Assembly (NCBI GenBank): GCA_025667525.1
Contig: CM046875.1
Coordinates: 123,494,340 to 123,558,339, forward strand
Length of the DNA stretch: 64,000 bases
Reading direction: 5' to 3'
Source: Glebionis coronaria
Lineage: Eukaryota > Streptophyta > Magnoliopsida > Asterales > Asteraceae
Under the pieces are notes generated by a model that was not told where the DNA came from, searched no databases, and was given only the letters and a program-made list of their open reading frames with translations. Within the stretch, counting starts at the first letter, position 1, and every line of letters begins with the position of its first letter. Made by a program: the position numbers and the translations under genes. Positions 1 through 12,652 of this stretch are shown here, one piece after another.

Positions 1-112
1 TACGGGCTCCCCCTACACTTATTATAAAAATGGTAAAGGACAGATCACGGGTTGCCTCCCGAGAAGTGCTTGTTTTTGTTAACCGAGTCACGAGTCTGAC
101 TCGACCCAAAAC

Positions 113-1536
113 TTAATTCAAGGGAAACATGGTGAGGGATGGAATCATCTCATGAGAGATGTCCTCACCAAAGTACAACTTCACGCGCTGGCCATTCACC
201 TTAAAATTGGGCCCATTTGGCTGAGAAAGCTAAATGGTGCCATATGGGAAGACTTTGGCGACGGTGAATGGACCAGACCAGCGGCTCTTCTCTTGGTGAC
301 GGTGAATGGACCAGACCAGCGTCTCTTCAGCTTTCCCGAGAAGATCTTCAACCGAGAGTTAAAGAGTAAAACTTGATCACCAACGTGGAACTCTCGGTTC
401 TTTATCCTTGAATCATGGATGATCTTGGTCTTCTCCTTGTAGATCAATGAGTTATCATAAGCTTCATTCCTTAGCTCGTTGAGCTCGTTGAGTTGAACCT
501 TCCAAAGATCGCCAACTTTGTTGATGTCAAAGTTAGCCCACTTCAAGGCCCAGTATGCCTTATGTTCCAGCTCGATAGGGAGGTGGCATGCTTTCCCGTA
601 CACAAGACGATAAGGTGTACAACCAATCGGGGTCTTATAAGCGGTACGGAAAGCCTACAAAGCATCATCTAACTTATCAGCCCACGAGGCATGATGCTCT
701 CCCATAGTACGCTTAAGAATTCGCTTCAATGCACGGTTAGATATCTCGGCTTGACCATTTGTTTGAGGATGATAAGCGGTGGAAAGACGGTGATTGACAC
801 CGTACTTAGCCATGACTCGAGCAAATTGATCATTGCAAAAATGAGTCCCGCGGTCACTGATTATAGCACGAGGAACACCGAATCGAGCAAAAAGTTGTTT
901 CAAAAAGTTCACAACCACCCTCGCATCGTTTGTAGGGAGAGCCTTAGCTTCAACCCATTCTGATACGTAGTCAACAGCTACGAGGATGTACTTGTTCCCT
1001 TTAGATGATGGAAATGGCCCCATAAAGTCGATGCCCCATACATCAAAGATTTCACATTCTTGTATGAAATTTTGAGGCATCTCATCTTTATGTGTGATCT
1101 TGCCTTGGCGTTGGCAAGCATCACAATTTTTAACCATCTCGTGAGCGTCATGATAAATAGTGGGCCAATAGAATCCCGAGTCAAACACATACTTCGCGGT
1201 ATAGTTGGGACCAAAGTGACCACCGGTGGGTCCTTTATGGCAAGCTTCGAGAATGTCTAAAGCTGCGGGTCCATCAACACACCGACGAATAATCAGATCA
1301 GCACATTGTTTGAAGAGATAAGGGTCATCCCAAAAGTAAGTCTTAACATCTTTAAAGAACTTCTTCTTTTGTTGGGATGTTAACCCTTTGATGATAATAC
1401 CACCCGCTAAGTAGTTTGCAATGTCTGCAAACCACGGGGTGTCATCAAGATTGGAATTGATAGACATTAAGGCCTCAACGGGGGAAAGAGTCATTGATCT
1501 CTTGATTCGGATGATCCCCTTGATAAGGATCCTCAA
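113..1536 (-). pseudogene. Element A integrase, broken
   Basis: This is the C-terminal part of pol. A zinc-binding HHCC region is visible (GGHFGPNY, then CDACQRQGK), followed by the catalytic core with D in [11 protein letters not shown] in IISDRGTHF and E in NGQAEISNR, so the D-D-E residues are all present. The frame is broken by a TAG at 655-657 where element B has TGG (Trp). It is broken again by a 38-bp tandem duplication around 260-335, which shifts the frame in the C-terminal domain. By comparison with B, the protein would end at the TAA on the minus strand at 113-115. In life it would insert the element's cDNA into the nuclear genome. Confidence 0.9.
260..335. repeat. 38-bp direct tandem duplication in integrase
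   Basis: The block beginning GACGGTGAATGGACCAGACC at 260 is repeated at 298 with one or two changes. Element B has a single copy at the matching place (about 31120-31150). Because 38 is not a multiple of three, the duplication shifts the reading frame. Confidence 0.85.
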
Positions 1537-2758
1537 GTCTACTTAGATGATCCGCGGCTAGGTTTTTGGCTCCCTTCTTGTCACGAATTTCATTTTTCAA
1601 TTCTTGAAGGAGTAAAACCCAACGAAGAAGTCTTGGCTTAGAGTCTTGCTTAGTCAACAAGTATTTCAACGCGGAATGATCGGTGTACACGATGGTGGTG
1701 GAAAGAACAAGATAGGGGCGAAACTTCTCAAAAGCATACACTACATCTAAAAGCTCTTTTTCGATAGTGGTATAATGCAATTGAGCCCCCGTCATTGTCT
1801 TGCTAGCATAATGGATTGGTTGGAAGTGTTTGTTCACTCTTTGGCCCAAAACCGCTCCAATAGCAAAGTCGCTAGTATCACACATCAATTCAAAAGGTAG
1901 CTCCCAATTAGGGGTAACCAAGACCGGTGCCTTAGTTAGCTTGTCCTTAAGAAGATTGAAGGATTCAAGACACTCTCTAGAAAAGATAAAAGGAGTATCT
2001 TTTTCCAAGAGGTGGGTCATCGGGCGAGCGATTTTAGAAAAATCCTGAATGAATTGACGATAGAAGCCCGCATGACCAAGGAAACTTCTCACACCTTTCA
2101 CGGTTGACGGTGGAGGTAATTTGGCTATGACATCCACTTTAGCACGATCCACTTCAAGACCGGCTTTTGAGATTTTATGTCCAAGCACAATGCCTTCTTT
2201 TACCATGAAATGGCATTTTTCCCAATTTAGAACAAGGCGAGTATCTTCACACCGCTTAAGCATGCGTTCCAAATTGGCAAGGCAATGAGAGAAAGAATCA
2301 CCATAGACCGAGAAATCATCCATGAAGACTTCCATAGTTTCTTCAACCATGTCATGGAAGATAGCCATCATACACCTTTGGAATGTCCCAAGAGCATTGC
2401 ATAAACCGAAAGGCATTCTTTTGTAAGCAAATGTTCCATAAGGATAAGTGAATGTGGTTTTCTCTTTGTCTTTGGGATCGATGGGAATTTGAAAATACCC
2501 GAAGAAACCGTCTAAGAAGCAGTAATAGTCATTACCCGCTAGACGTTCAAGCATTTGGTCCATAAAAGGAAGGGGAAAATGATCCTTTCTCGTAGCATCA
2601 TTGAGTTTGCGATAGTCTATACAAACTCTCCACCCTGTAACGAGACGAGTAGGAATCAACTCGTTGTTTTCATTGGGAACAACGGTGATTCCGCCTTTCT
2701 TAGGCACACAATGGACGGGACTAACACACGATGAATCCAAGATAGGGTAGATCATTCC
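1475..2758 (-). pseudogene. Element A reverse transcriptase and RNase H
   Basis: This is the central pol domain, which copies the element RNA into cDNA and degrades the template. Visible RT motifs are [20 protein letters not shown], then [11 protein letters not shown], then the active-site block [11 protein letters not shown] (FMDD instead of the commoner YMDD or YVDD). The thumb/connection region follows ([14 protein letters not shown]). The RNase H domain starts near the [15 protein letters not shown] motif and ends near [11 protein letters not shown]. An in-frame TAG at 2759-2761 separates it from the upstream protease-linker. The downstream frame changes to that of the integrase near 1475-1536. 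Confidence 0.92.
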
Positions 2759-4276
2759 CTAATCAAGAAGTTTAATAACCTCTTTTTTGATAACGTCATG
2801 GATCTTGGGATTCACCCTTCTTTGGATTTGAATAGTGGGTTTAAAGTCGTCCTCCATGAGAATTTTATGTGTGCAAAAGTGAGGATCAATTCCACGAATA
2901 TCGGAGATTTTCCAAGCAATCGCTTTCTTATGATTCTTCAGCACGGCCATAAGTCGGGATTTTTCTTCTTCTTTCAAGTCCTTTACGATGATGACGGGTG
3001 ACTTCTTGTTGTCTTCAAGGAAAACGTACTCGAGATGAGACGGTAGGTCCTTAAGCTCTAAATCCGGAGGATTTTTGATGGAAGTCGTAGTCAAATTCGG
3101 TTCATCGATAGAGATATCCTTAGGAGATGGTGGAGAAATATGGTCCTCATCGAGAAGTTTCTCAATGGTACGAATGTCTTCATCCCAATTGGAGGAAGAA
3201 TCGTCATATTGTAAGTCCACATCTCCCAAAGTTGCTTCAAGTTCTTTCAAAATGAAATCACTTTCTCCAAATGGATTTAGTGATGGAGCAATAGAGGCAA
3301 CGGTCTCAACAATGGGTAGATAGGAAGAACCACTTTTACAAGCGTCTTTGAAATGTTCTTCACAAGCCTCGTCAAGAACGTCAATGAAATTAACACTCTC
3401 GTTTTTCAGAAGGTTTCTTAGAAAGTTTATCCATGTTGAAGACGATTTTATCGTCACCAACTCTCATGATTAATTCTCCCGCGGCTACATCAATGAGAGT
3501 GAGACCGGTCCTCAAGAATGGACGTCCAACGATTAATGGAACACGTGGATCCATCTCGTAGTCAACGACAACAAAATCCGCCGGAAAGGTGAATTTTTCG
3601 ACAACGACGAAGACATCTTCGGTTATCCCCACTGGATAAGCAACCGTACGGTTGGCTAATTCCAAAGTCATTCGTGTGGGGACTAGCTCGGGTAGAGACA
3701 ATTGTTTCCAAATGCTTAGAGGCATTAAGTTGATACTAGCACCTACATCGGCTAGGGTCATACAATTCTCTACCCCGGGGAAGTTGCAAGGAATGAGAAA
3801 ACGACCCGGATCACCAAGTTTGGTGGGTATTTCCTTAAGAGCACTACGGAGCAATTCTCGTTAAGTTGGGTCTGAGCGATGTCAAGAAGTTTCTCCTTAT
3901 CACTGAGAAGATCTTTAAACATTTTAGCATATTTGGGCATGTGAGAGAGAGCCTCAGCAAAGGAGATATTAAAATTCAGTTGTTTAAACATTTTGAGAAA
4001 GTTAGAAACCTGAATATCATCCTTGTTCTTCAATTTCTCTTTCCTCAACCTTGAAGGATAAGGTATATTGGGTTGAAATGAAGGCTTTGGAATGGAATTC
4101 TCACTCACGTCCTTGGGTGGTGGAGGGGTGGAAGTAGGGGGTGGAGGAACTGGAGAAGTAGAAGTTGGAGGAATTAGAGAAGGGGACTCGTTTTCCTTTG
4201 TCACAATCACCGGTGTAGGTGTAGGAAGCTCGGGTTCCTTTAAACCTTTTCCACTTCGAGTGGTGATTGCTTTCAT
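2759..4276 (-). pseudogene. Element A protease and flanking linkers
   Basis: The aspartic protease matures Gag-Pol. The catalytic segment is [19 protein letters not shown], with the flap/lid region further on and IVGRPFLRTG near the end. Upstream is a Pro/Ser/Thr-rich linker (about 4276-3900). Downstream is an acidic linker before the RT (about 3460-2759, DEDIRTIEKLLDEDH). Frames change near 3770-3850 and near 3400, so the pieces no longer form one ORF. The catalytic triad reads DVG here and DLG in B and C. Confidence 0.85.
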
Positions 4277-4471
4277 CTCCCCTCTTGGATTAGCAACGGT
4301 GTTACTCGGAAGACAACTCGAATCAGAGGCTTGATTACTTTAGAAGAAACTAGCCATCATATCCCTTAAGTCATTCGTTTGACTGGCCAAAGAGTTTCGC
4401 ATATCGGCTCGAAGATCATTCCCTTGTTTCACCATATCTCCTTTCAAGCAAGCCATTTGTCGCTGAAGATT

Positions 4472-5709
4472 CTACAATATTGCGTCATTAGTCCTCATGT
4501 AAGTTTCAACATTGTGATTAAATGCGGTAGGTTGGTTGGGAGGAAGAGCATGGTAGGTAGGTGGTTGATAAGCGAGTTGTTGGTGAATTTGATTGTTTCC
4601 TTGAGGTGGATATGGGTTTCTTTGGGTTTGATATTGATTTGGAGCTCGTGGTGGTTTTTGATTGTTGCGATTGAGGTTGTTTAGGTTTTGAGGTGGAAAA
4701 CCTGGTGGTGAAAGAAAGTTGTTTGAGCGATAGCTGAGCAAATTGCGGTCACCTTGAGGACGTGCTTGATAGCCTCCCGTAGAAAAGTCACCGTTGGCGG
4801 CATACACATTTTCCGGATTGTCATGAGTCGAAGGACAATCGGTGTATGAATGAGATCCCCCGCAAATTTCACATGACTGACTCATTGCATTAACTTGAGC
4901 ATTGATAGCTTTGGTGTTGTTAGCGGTTTGGAGAGAAGTGTTTCAACAAGCGAAGTAAGCTTATCAATTCTCTTGTCGCTCTCATTAGTGCTAGCACTAG
5001 CCACATTAGTCCGAACACTCTTGGTTTGCACTCTAGACTTATTCTCAATAATATCCCAAGCGGCATTAGAAGACTTAACTAAAATATTACCCCCCGAGGC
5101 ACTATTTAGTGAATCTTGGTCATTCATGCTTAAACCATTGTAAAAAGTATTAATTTGATTTACTTTTGTGAAACCATGTTGTGGACACTTTCTTAAAAGT
5201 TCCTTAAAACGGTCCCAAGATTCACTAAATGTCTCACCGTACTTTTGTTCAAAGGTAATGATTTCATTCCGCAAAGCGGTAGTACGTGAGGGTGGGAAAA
5301 AGTAGTTGATGAATTTAGTCTCTAAATCCGTCCACGTAAGAATACTTTGTGGCGGTTCCTTATCAAGCCAATTCCGGGCTTGTCCCTCTAATGAGAAAGG
5401 AAAAAGTTGCAAGCGAATCACTTCTTGTGAAACCCCATTATACTTAACCGTATTGGTGAGTTGAAGAAACCTTTTTATATGGTCATGAGGATCATCAAGC
5501 GAACGCCCCAAGAAAGGTTGAACAGAGACCATTTGAATGAAGCCGGATTTGAGTTCAAAATTGTTGGCTCTAATCTCGGGTATGACAATAGCATCGGTGT
5601 TGCCCTCTACGTGCGATTGCAAAAGCTCGATCATTGGTTGATTGTCCATGGTGACAATAGGTGGAGTTATGACTTCGGCTTGAATTGCTTTCTTCTTACG
5701 AGTACGCAT
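4472..5709 (-). pseudogene. Element A gag (capsid and zinc knuckle)
   Basis: Gag is the structural protein of the virus-like particle. I place the start at the ATG at 5709 (MRTRKKK), which matches MRTRS in elements B and C; the ORF can be opened slightly upstream only with a non-ATG codon. The capsid region carries NPHDH-like (DDPHDHIKRF), FFPPSRTTALRNEI, FYNGL and SASGGN motifs. A one-base frameshift near 4940 separates it from the zinc knuckle CEICGGSHSYTDC, spaced C-X2-C-X3-H-X4-C. After the knuckle comes an Asn/Pro/Gln-rich tail that stops at a TAG near 4472 where a Gln codon is likely. The N-terminal half is unlike that of element B, although the knuckle onward is nearly identical. Confidence 0.88.
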
Positions 5710-5837
5710 GCACACCTACAAAAGGAAGAGAAAAATAGACAAGAAATATTTTTGGTTTTTATGTTTTTCTATTTTTTGGATTTTTGGAAATTTTTAATTT
5801 TTATGGATTTTTGAAAATTTTTAAGCAAGAAAAATAA

Positions 5838-5853
5838 CGTTCAAAAGTGAACG
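5838..5853 (-). other. Post-PBS leader hairpin, element A
   Basis: On the minus strand CGTTCA, a four-base loop and TGAACG follow directly after GGATC. Elements B and D have a hairpin in the same place, about 70 bases after the primer site, with different but still complementary stem bases. It may be an RNA packaging or dimerisation element; that is inference. Confidence 0.6.
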
Positions 5854-5905
5854 GATCCCAAAATCCAACGCATCTCTCACTAAGAACCGTTAATCTTAAT
5901 GAAAA

Positions 5906-5923
5906 GAGCCTGCAGCGGCGCCA
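5906..5923 (-). promoter_or_regulatory. Primer binding site, element A (tRNA-Asp-like)
   Basis: On the minus strand TGGCGCCGCTGCAGGCTC begins two bases (AA) after the end of the 5' LTR. The TGGCGCCG start is typical of Athila primer sites for tRNA-Asp; the 3' half departs from the usual sequence. Confidence 0.8.
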
Positions 5924-6264
5924 TTTAATACAAGGAATTTCCAAGTATAAAATAATTTCATTCCAAGTTCTTTTCGAATTGATTACTAGTAGAAAGTGCG
6001 ACTCAGTCGTTCTTGGTGGAAAATAAGAAGGTTTGATTATCTATTTTAATCTAAAAGTGAAAATGTCGTTGGGTAAATAAGTAAAAATGAAAGCTTGAAA
6101 ATATTTAGACTAAAAATCAAAGACTTCAAAAATTGAAAAATAAATGATTAAAACTTATTAAAATGTAAACTTTAAAGATTGAATTAAAACAAGACAAGTT
6201 AAAATAATGCTAAGTAAAAAGGCAGGAAAAATAAAGTTTGAAAAATTAAACAGTAAACTAAAAA

Positions 6265-6740
6265 TAAGCTAATCCGGAATAAGGATTATGACCTTATCCG
6301 GAATACCTGGTTGTACAGCTTATCCGGAATCAATTGGGAGGCTTATCCGGAATACTGGGAGTGTAAGACTTATCCAAAATTGGGGATTCCGGATGTTATC
6401 CGGAATATGGCTTTCGAGCCTTATCCGGAATAAATTCTCCCTAGGCTTATCCACAATCCGTCTTTCAGCAGCTTATTCGAAATAATGTTCGGCAGCTTAT
6501 CCGGAATAAAATTTTCTTCTACTTATCCGGAAAACATAAACGAAGGCTTATCCGGAATGGTGTTCTGGACCTTATCCGCAATATTGAATACGGATCCTTA
6601 TCCGGAATGTGAAAATCAAGAGGCTTATCTGGAATGTTATGCGAGTCCTTATCCGGAAAAATGATATATAAGGGCTTATCCGGAATAAGGGATTTATGAC
6701 CCTTATCCGGAAAAAGAGGGATATAACAAGTTTTCCGTAT
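6265..6740 (-). repeat. TATTCCGGATAAG motif array in LTR A
   Basis: About 19 copies of a 12-13 base motif, TATTCCGGATAAG on the sense (minus) strand, lie 20-28 bases apart with unrelated spacers between them. Some copies have lost the CpG (for example TTTTGGATAAG near 6370). The array is downstream of the TATA box, so it should be transcribed as part of the leader. Related arrays occur in element B and in the copia leader. Confidence 0.85.
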
Positions 6741-7175
6741 AACAAAACTTAGCAATGAGCAAAAATAAGCCAAAAATCAATAAGCACTTTACCAAAAGCT
6801 AAACCAAAATGATTTTAGAAAAAGGTGAATAAGCTAGAATTTAAAAACTTTTAAAACACTAAATAACTAGAAATCAAAAAGCACTTTTTATAAAAAAATA
6901 TTAAACTTAACAAAATCAACTTATTATCAATAAGCCAAACACACCAAATTCAACAAAATCACATCCACTACATGATTATCAAAATAAAACCATACATTAT
7001 TAAGAAAGGAAGAATGAGAATTAAGAAATAAGCTTGATTTGATTAAAGATTAATATCAAAGATTACAAGATTAAAGTAAAGATTTAATAAGCTTGAAAAG
7101 AAAAACTAGAGAGAAAATAAAAAAACACTTAATAAAAACTAAAAATTAACTACAAACTAACTAACACTAACTAAC

Positions 7176-7209
7176 ACCCTCCTAATGACATATTAGGAGG
7201 GTATTTATA
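7176..7209 (-). promoter_or_regulatory. LTR A core promoter with 11-bp inverted repeat
   Basis: A TATA box (TATAAATA on the minus strand, 7209-7202) is followed directly by ACCCTCCTAAT, a five-base loop and ATTAGGAGGGT (7202-7176), a perfect 11-bp inverted repeat. The expected start of transcription is at or just beyond its far arm. Confidence 0.65.
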
Positions 7210-7653
7210 GGAGTTGGGGAGATTAAGTGTTTGTGCTTCCTTCTTTCTTTCTTCTCGTCTCGACTCGATTTAATTTATTTGTCTTTCTCGACGTCGTCTC
7301 GGGATTTGTCGATATAAGTTGAACTTGTCTTATAATTTTCTTCTATAATTAGACTTGAGTTCTTCGACTTCATCAAACTTCCGTCTTTAGATTTTTTCTT
7401 CGATAAATCTTCAAAATAGGCCTTGGACTTCCGTTCTTTTTGCATTCTCGATCTTTTGACTTCGTCTGTTGTCTTTTTCTTCGATAAAAGCCCGTGATAG
7501 CCCATGTTTTCTTCCTTTTGCATATTTTTATCCTGAAATACAATAAAAACACAAACCACGCATAATACCGACTTTTGCGACATAAAATACACATTTTGGT
7601 CTTGTTATTATTGGAAATAAGTGGTAAAATGATAAGTTTTTTCACACTTATTA

Positions 7654-10168
7654 AGGGTCTCAATAATTTTTTACAATAAATACTTTGAACAAAAACCCTT
7701 GATATAGCATTAGAGAAACCAAACAAGAATTTAAAATGCAGAGAGTAAAGATGGCACACAGTTTATTTTGCAAGATTTTAATAAAACTCTAATTAGTCAT
7801 TAAATAAATTTTTTTACAAAATAAAACTGGAACAAGCAAACACAGTCACAATCCGACTATGTTTTTATACTATTTGTAGGAAAGATCTTGAAACAAACAC
7901 ATGTGCTAAACCCTAGCTTCAATCTTCCTAAATTGCCTTTAAAGGATCTTGGAATATGCCATTGGATGCCTTGTTTGAAATTTGAAATTTAGTCAAAACC
8001 TTCACATGTGATCACTGATGTGTTGTTGCCAGTTGGGTAGAAGTAATCCAAGCCTTCAATCTTGTTGTAGGGAAGAAGGAAACGCCCTTGGCCGTTGATT
8101 CAGCTGCCACATTTATTTCTACCCATTTTAGCAAATATTGGAGCAGGAGACACATGGGTGGGGGTCCTCTGGTTATGTGGAGGGGGATTTATGGATAATG
8201 ATTTGGTTAACATATGTTTAACTATGTATCTGGAAGAGATCTAGGCTTAATTCATTGTTTTGAAGATTTTGTGGATTAGGGTTCATAGGTGAATAGTGGG
8301 TGGTTTGATCAGATTAGGGAAAAAGTATGTGTTGCCCGCCCTAATATATTATATTATATAACATTTAAAAAGTTGATTCATAATAAATTTGGGTTAGGGT
8401 ATGGACTGGGTTTGGTTTGGGTAAGTGGGCTTTTGGGTTATATTGGTGGGTTGGGTCGGGTTTATGGTAAAATGGGTTTGTGTTTAACCATCTCAGACCC
8501 TACAACTTTGCACAACTTGACATTTGGCTCCCAAACTTTGTAACATCATTCTAGGGATTTTATCCTCGGATTTTCACTTTGGACAAATTACAACTTTCGC
8601 CTTTTTCTTCATGAAATACTTATGAAAGGGCTTGTTGTGTATTCTGATCATTCTTCAAGGGCTGAATATGACAATTCTTGAAACTTTAGGGACCTATCTT
8701 GTATATTTGAGATTTACAAGGGTCTAATGTGACAAGTCTTCAAACTTGGAGGACCAATATTGTACATTCTTCAAACTTCAAGGACTTTCTTGGAAAATCA
8801 ACGTTCGAGTCCGGTTCTTTGTGCGGCTTGGTTTCCCGTGTTCGTTTTTGCTTGATTCTTGTAACCTTTTGGTAAATTCACGATATCCGAACCTACAAAC
8901 ACACAATGAACAAGTACAAAGGGTTTTGCATGGTTTTTATGATATTTTTAGTCATTTTAAGCCTGATTTAAGCAATGAGACCATGTATAATTATGGTCTC
9001 ATCACTCCCCCATACTAAATCATTGCCGTGCCCTCACGCATGCTAGAATTAAGTATCGTAGCACTTCCAAAATTTATTCTTATTCGACATTTATTGAAAC
9101 GTAAATTTAAATTAACTACTAAATGTGTTTTAGACATAATATATTGTTTTCATCGCACAATAGGACTTTTAGGATCATAAAATAAGAACACGTGAATGCC
9201 TCATAGAGATAAGTTCGTCATCCTTGATTTTCACCCAATTCCATGCTAAGCGTGAAACAAGATCATTGTCATTATAAGTTAGCAATGCTAACACTATTCA
9301 TATACCTTAATTACGTACTTAGAATCCCTTATTCTAAGGTGTATCTCTTATATTTTTTTGTCTTAATGATCACGAGGATACATTTTTTACTTATGCATAA
9401 ATAGAGATTAGGTCCGACAATAGAGTGGTAACGGTGTAATCAAAATCATTAAATTAGTAATCTTGCCTGATAGTGACGATGTTAAAAAATTAAGTTAACA
9501 AATAAGATTCGATAAACACGGTTTTACAACGGTTTTGAACATTTGACTTATTACCATGAATTTATTACCCACCTCATCATCCGTGGCTTTGACTATCATG
9601 GTTTACCTCCATCTTTTATTCAACTCCGCCATGGAGCTTTTATTATGACTTCGGTCATGCCTTGTCTTTTATTAAATTTATTATGACAAATACGTATATC
9701 CTCACGCAAAAGCGAATTTTGGATCTTTAAAGCTTCAAGTTTTAAGACATTCACTTTCAATTTTGCATAGATTTTTAGGCCTTGTGAGCTTCATATTTTT
9801 GCTTGATTTAGGTTAAGCGGAACTTAAAAATTATTATTGGGGAAGCTTTCGATTATTCGGGGTTGCCAATACTTCCAAACCGTGATGCTGGCGAATCCTA
9901 AGTGTTTTCCCGATTTATTTACATGTAAACTATTAGAATTAGTTAAAAACCAATAATAGTGATTAAACCGCTAAGTCAATATTTATTAACAATTTAAAAG
10001 CGTTGAGAGAAAAAGCAAATAATTAAAACACGTGAGTTTTTGAAAGAGTACGAGTACTCTACGTTTAGTATAGTAACTTATAATTAACTCCATCATTTCT
10101 CGTCCTCAATTTAATGAGACTTAACCTAATACAATTAAGGAATTAAGCTAAGTGCTCAACACGCACGT
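7654..10168 (-). mobile_element. Remnant R: 3' part of an element-C-like Athila retrotransposon
   Basis: Read on the minus strand, 10168-9005 matches the 3' untranslated region of element C (compare 46320-47447; shared stretches include GAGCACTTAGCT and ATGGCGGAGTTGAATAAAAG). From 9004 the sequence matches the start of the C LTR (TGATGAGAC...TAATTATACAT). The LTR runs to 7654, where element A interrupts it. A TATA box (TATAAAA, 7868-7862) and its inverted repeat (arms 7855-7863 and 7839-7847) are present. The upstream end is lost at about 10168, so no coding domain remains. Divergence from C is high, which suggests an old copy or a sister family. Confidence 0.8.
8975..9002 (-). repeat. LTR-terminal inverted repeat in remnant R
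   Basis: ATGAGACCA and TGGTCTCAT form perfect 9-bp arms around a 10-base loop, two bases inside the LTR start. Element C has the same AT-rich loop core with a different stem. Confidence 0.75.
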
Positions 10169-10880
10169 TCTCCATTGCAGCAGCCTTAAGCCTTGCTATC
10201 CAATCAAACAAAGAAACAATATTGCATATTTATAAACAAAAAAAAATACTCGAAACAAATATATACATATACAAATTCAAGTTTTGAGAAAAAACATATA
10301 CCTTGAAAACAAAACAAAGCAGATGACAAATTTACATAAAAATGCATACAAAATCTACATGTTATAACAGTTCATCATAGGTTTGTGAGAAAATTAAACA
10401 TACCTTTTTTGGTACAGGTGATCAATGGAGATGAGAACCTACAACGAAGAAAATTTATTGCATATCTCGAAACAAACAAAATAATCATAATCCATTACTT
10501 CCAGAACATATAAACATATGAAAAAAATAATCAACAAATGTGTATGTTCGTGTTAAAAAAAAGTGTATGTTCACTGGTTTTCACATCTACATAAGATCAT
10601 TATAGGGTTTGAGAAAAGAAACGTACCGCATATATGCTTCATTATTTTTTGTAGATTCATACATGCTTCAATAACCTGCAAAAGAAAAAAACACAGATAT
10701 TAGGGTTTGAGAAAGAAACCAGTCGTATTTCTTGTTACGTATGTTTATTGTATAATCTATGCTATATTTAAGGAATAGATTTGTATAATTTGATCTATAT
10801 TAAAAAACGGTTAACTTGTGGATTAAGATAAATTATTTTAGAATGTGTATATTAATTTGGTTTTGAATAGAAAAACACAA
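10169..10880. other. Unassigned DNA with small exon-like units on the minus strand
   Basis: No ORF or known element is recognised. On the minus strand two short segments are framed by good splice signals: 10675-10627 (49 bases, TTTTGCAG before and GTACGT after) and 10438-10404 (35 bases, GTTGTAG before and GTATGT after). A third donor-like site is at 10301. The sequences after the donors are alike (TTTTCTCAAACC), suggesting duplicated exon-intron units of a non-coding or decayed gene. This is a weak call. Confidence 0.3.
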
Positions 10881-11093
10881 ATGATGGTTTGGCATAGTTG
10901 GTAAAGCTGGATAGATATAAAGGAGAGGTTACATGTTCGAATCAAGTTATAAACAATTTTTTTAAACATATATGCAATTTAGAAATTATTTAAAAAGAAT
11001 CAGAAATTTACATATTGTTTAAAAAATCTGAAATTTACATCTTATTTATAAAATCCAAATTTTAAAAATAAGTTTAAATTTTTTTACAAAAAA
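10880..11093 (+). mobile_element. Possible tRNA-derived SINE
   Basis: An A-box-like TGGCATAGTTGG (10890-10901) and a B-box-like TGTTCGAATCA (10934-10944) are 32 bases apart, the spacing of an RNA polymerase III promoter. There is no tRNA acceptor stem, and the downstream sequence is AT-rich with an A-run near 11085, so a SINE fits better than a tRNA gene. The ends and target duplications were not determined. Confidence 0.35.
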
Positions 11094-11151
11094 ACCTGCT
11101 GACTGGACTTGTAACTGGATAGCATGAATTAGTCCCAGACATATGTTATAC

Positions 11152-12652
<1,501 letters not shown>

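Larger units (their letters stand above)
1..7653 (-). mobile_element. Athila-like Ty3 LTR retrotransposon A (partial)
   Basis: On the minus strand the order is 5' LTR (7653-5926), primer binding site, leader, gag, protease, RT, RNase H, integrase. The 3' untranslated region runs off the left edge, so the 3' LTR is outside the window. The Athila lineage is inferred from the tRNA-Asp-like primer site, the [12 protein letters not shown] protease motif and the FMDD RT motif. The pol is closely similar to that of element B. Frameshifts and stops in every domain make it non-functional. It is inserted in the LTR of remnant R; the 5 bp next to its 5' LTR are AGGGT (7654-7658), but the second TSD copy cannot be seen. 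Confidence 0.93.
5926..7653 (-). repeat. 5' LTR of element A
   Basis: The LTR is 1728 bp, running on the minus strand from TAATAAGTGTG at 7653 to GTATTA at 5926. Its start matches the LTR of element B closely (AAGTGTGAAAA, then AATAATAACAAGACC). The termini are TA...TA, not TG...CA. It holds a TATA box at 7202-7209, a long inverted repeat just after it and an array of a TTCCGGA motif. Confidence 0.88.

Noticed and set aside
10884..10965. tRNA gene
   Set aside because: A- and B-box-like words are present, but there is no acceptor stem pairing or anticodon arm; a SINE fits better.
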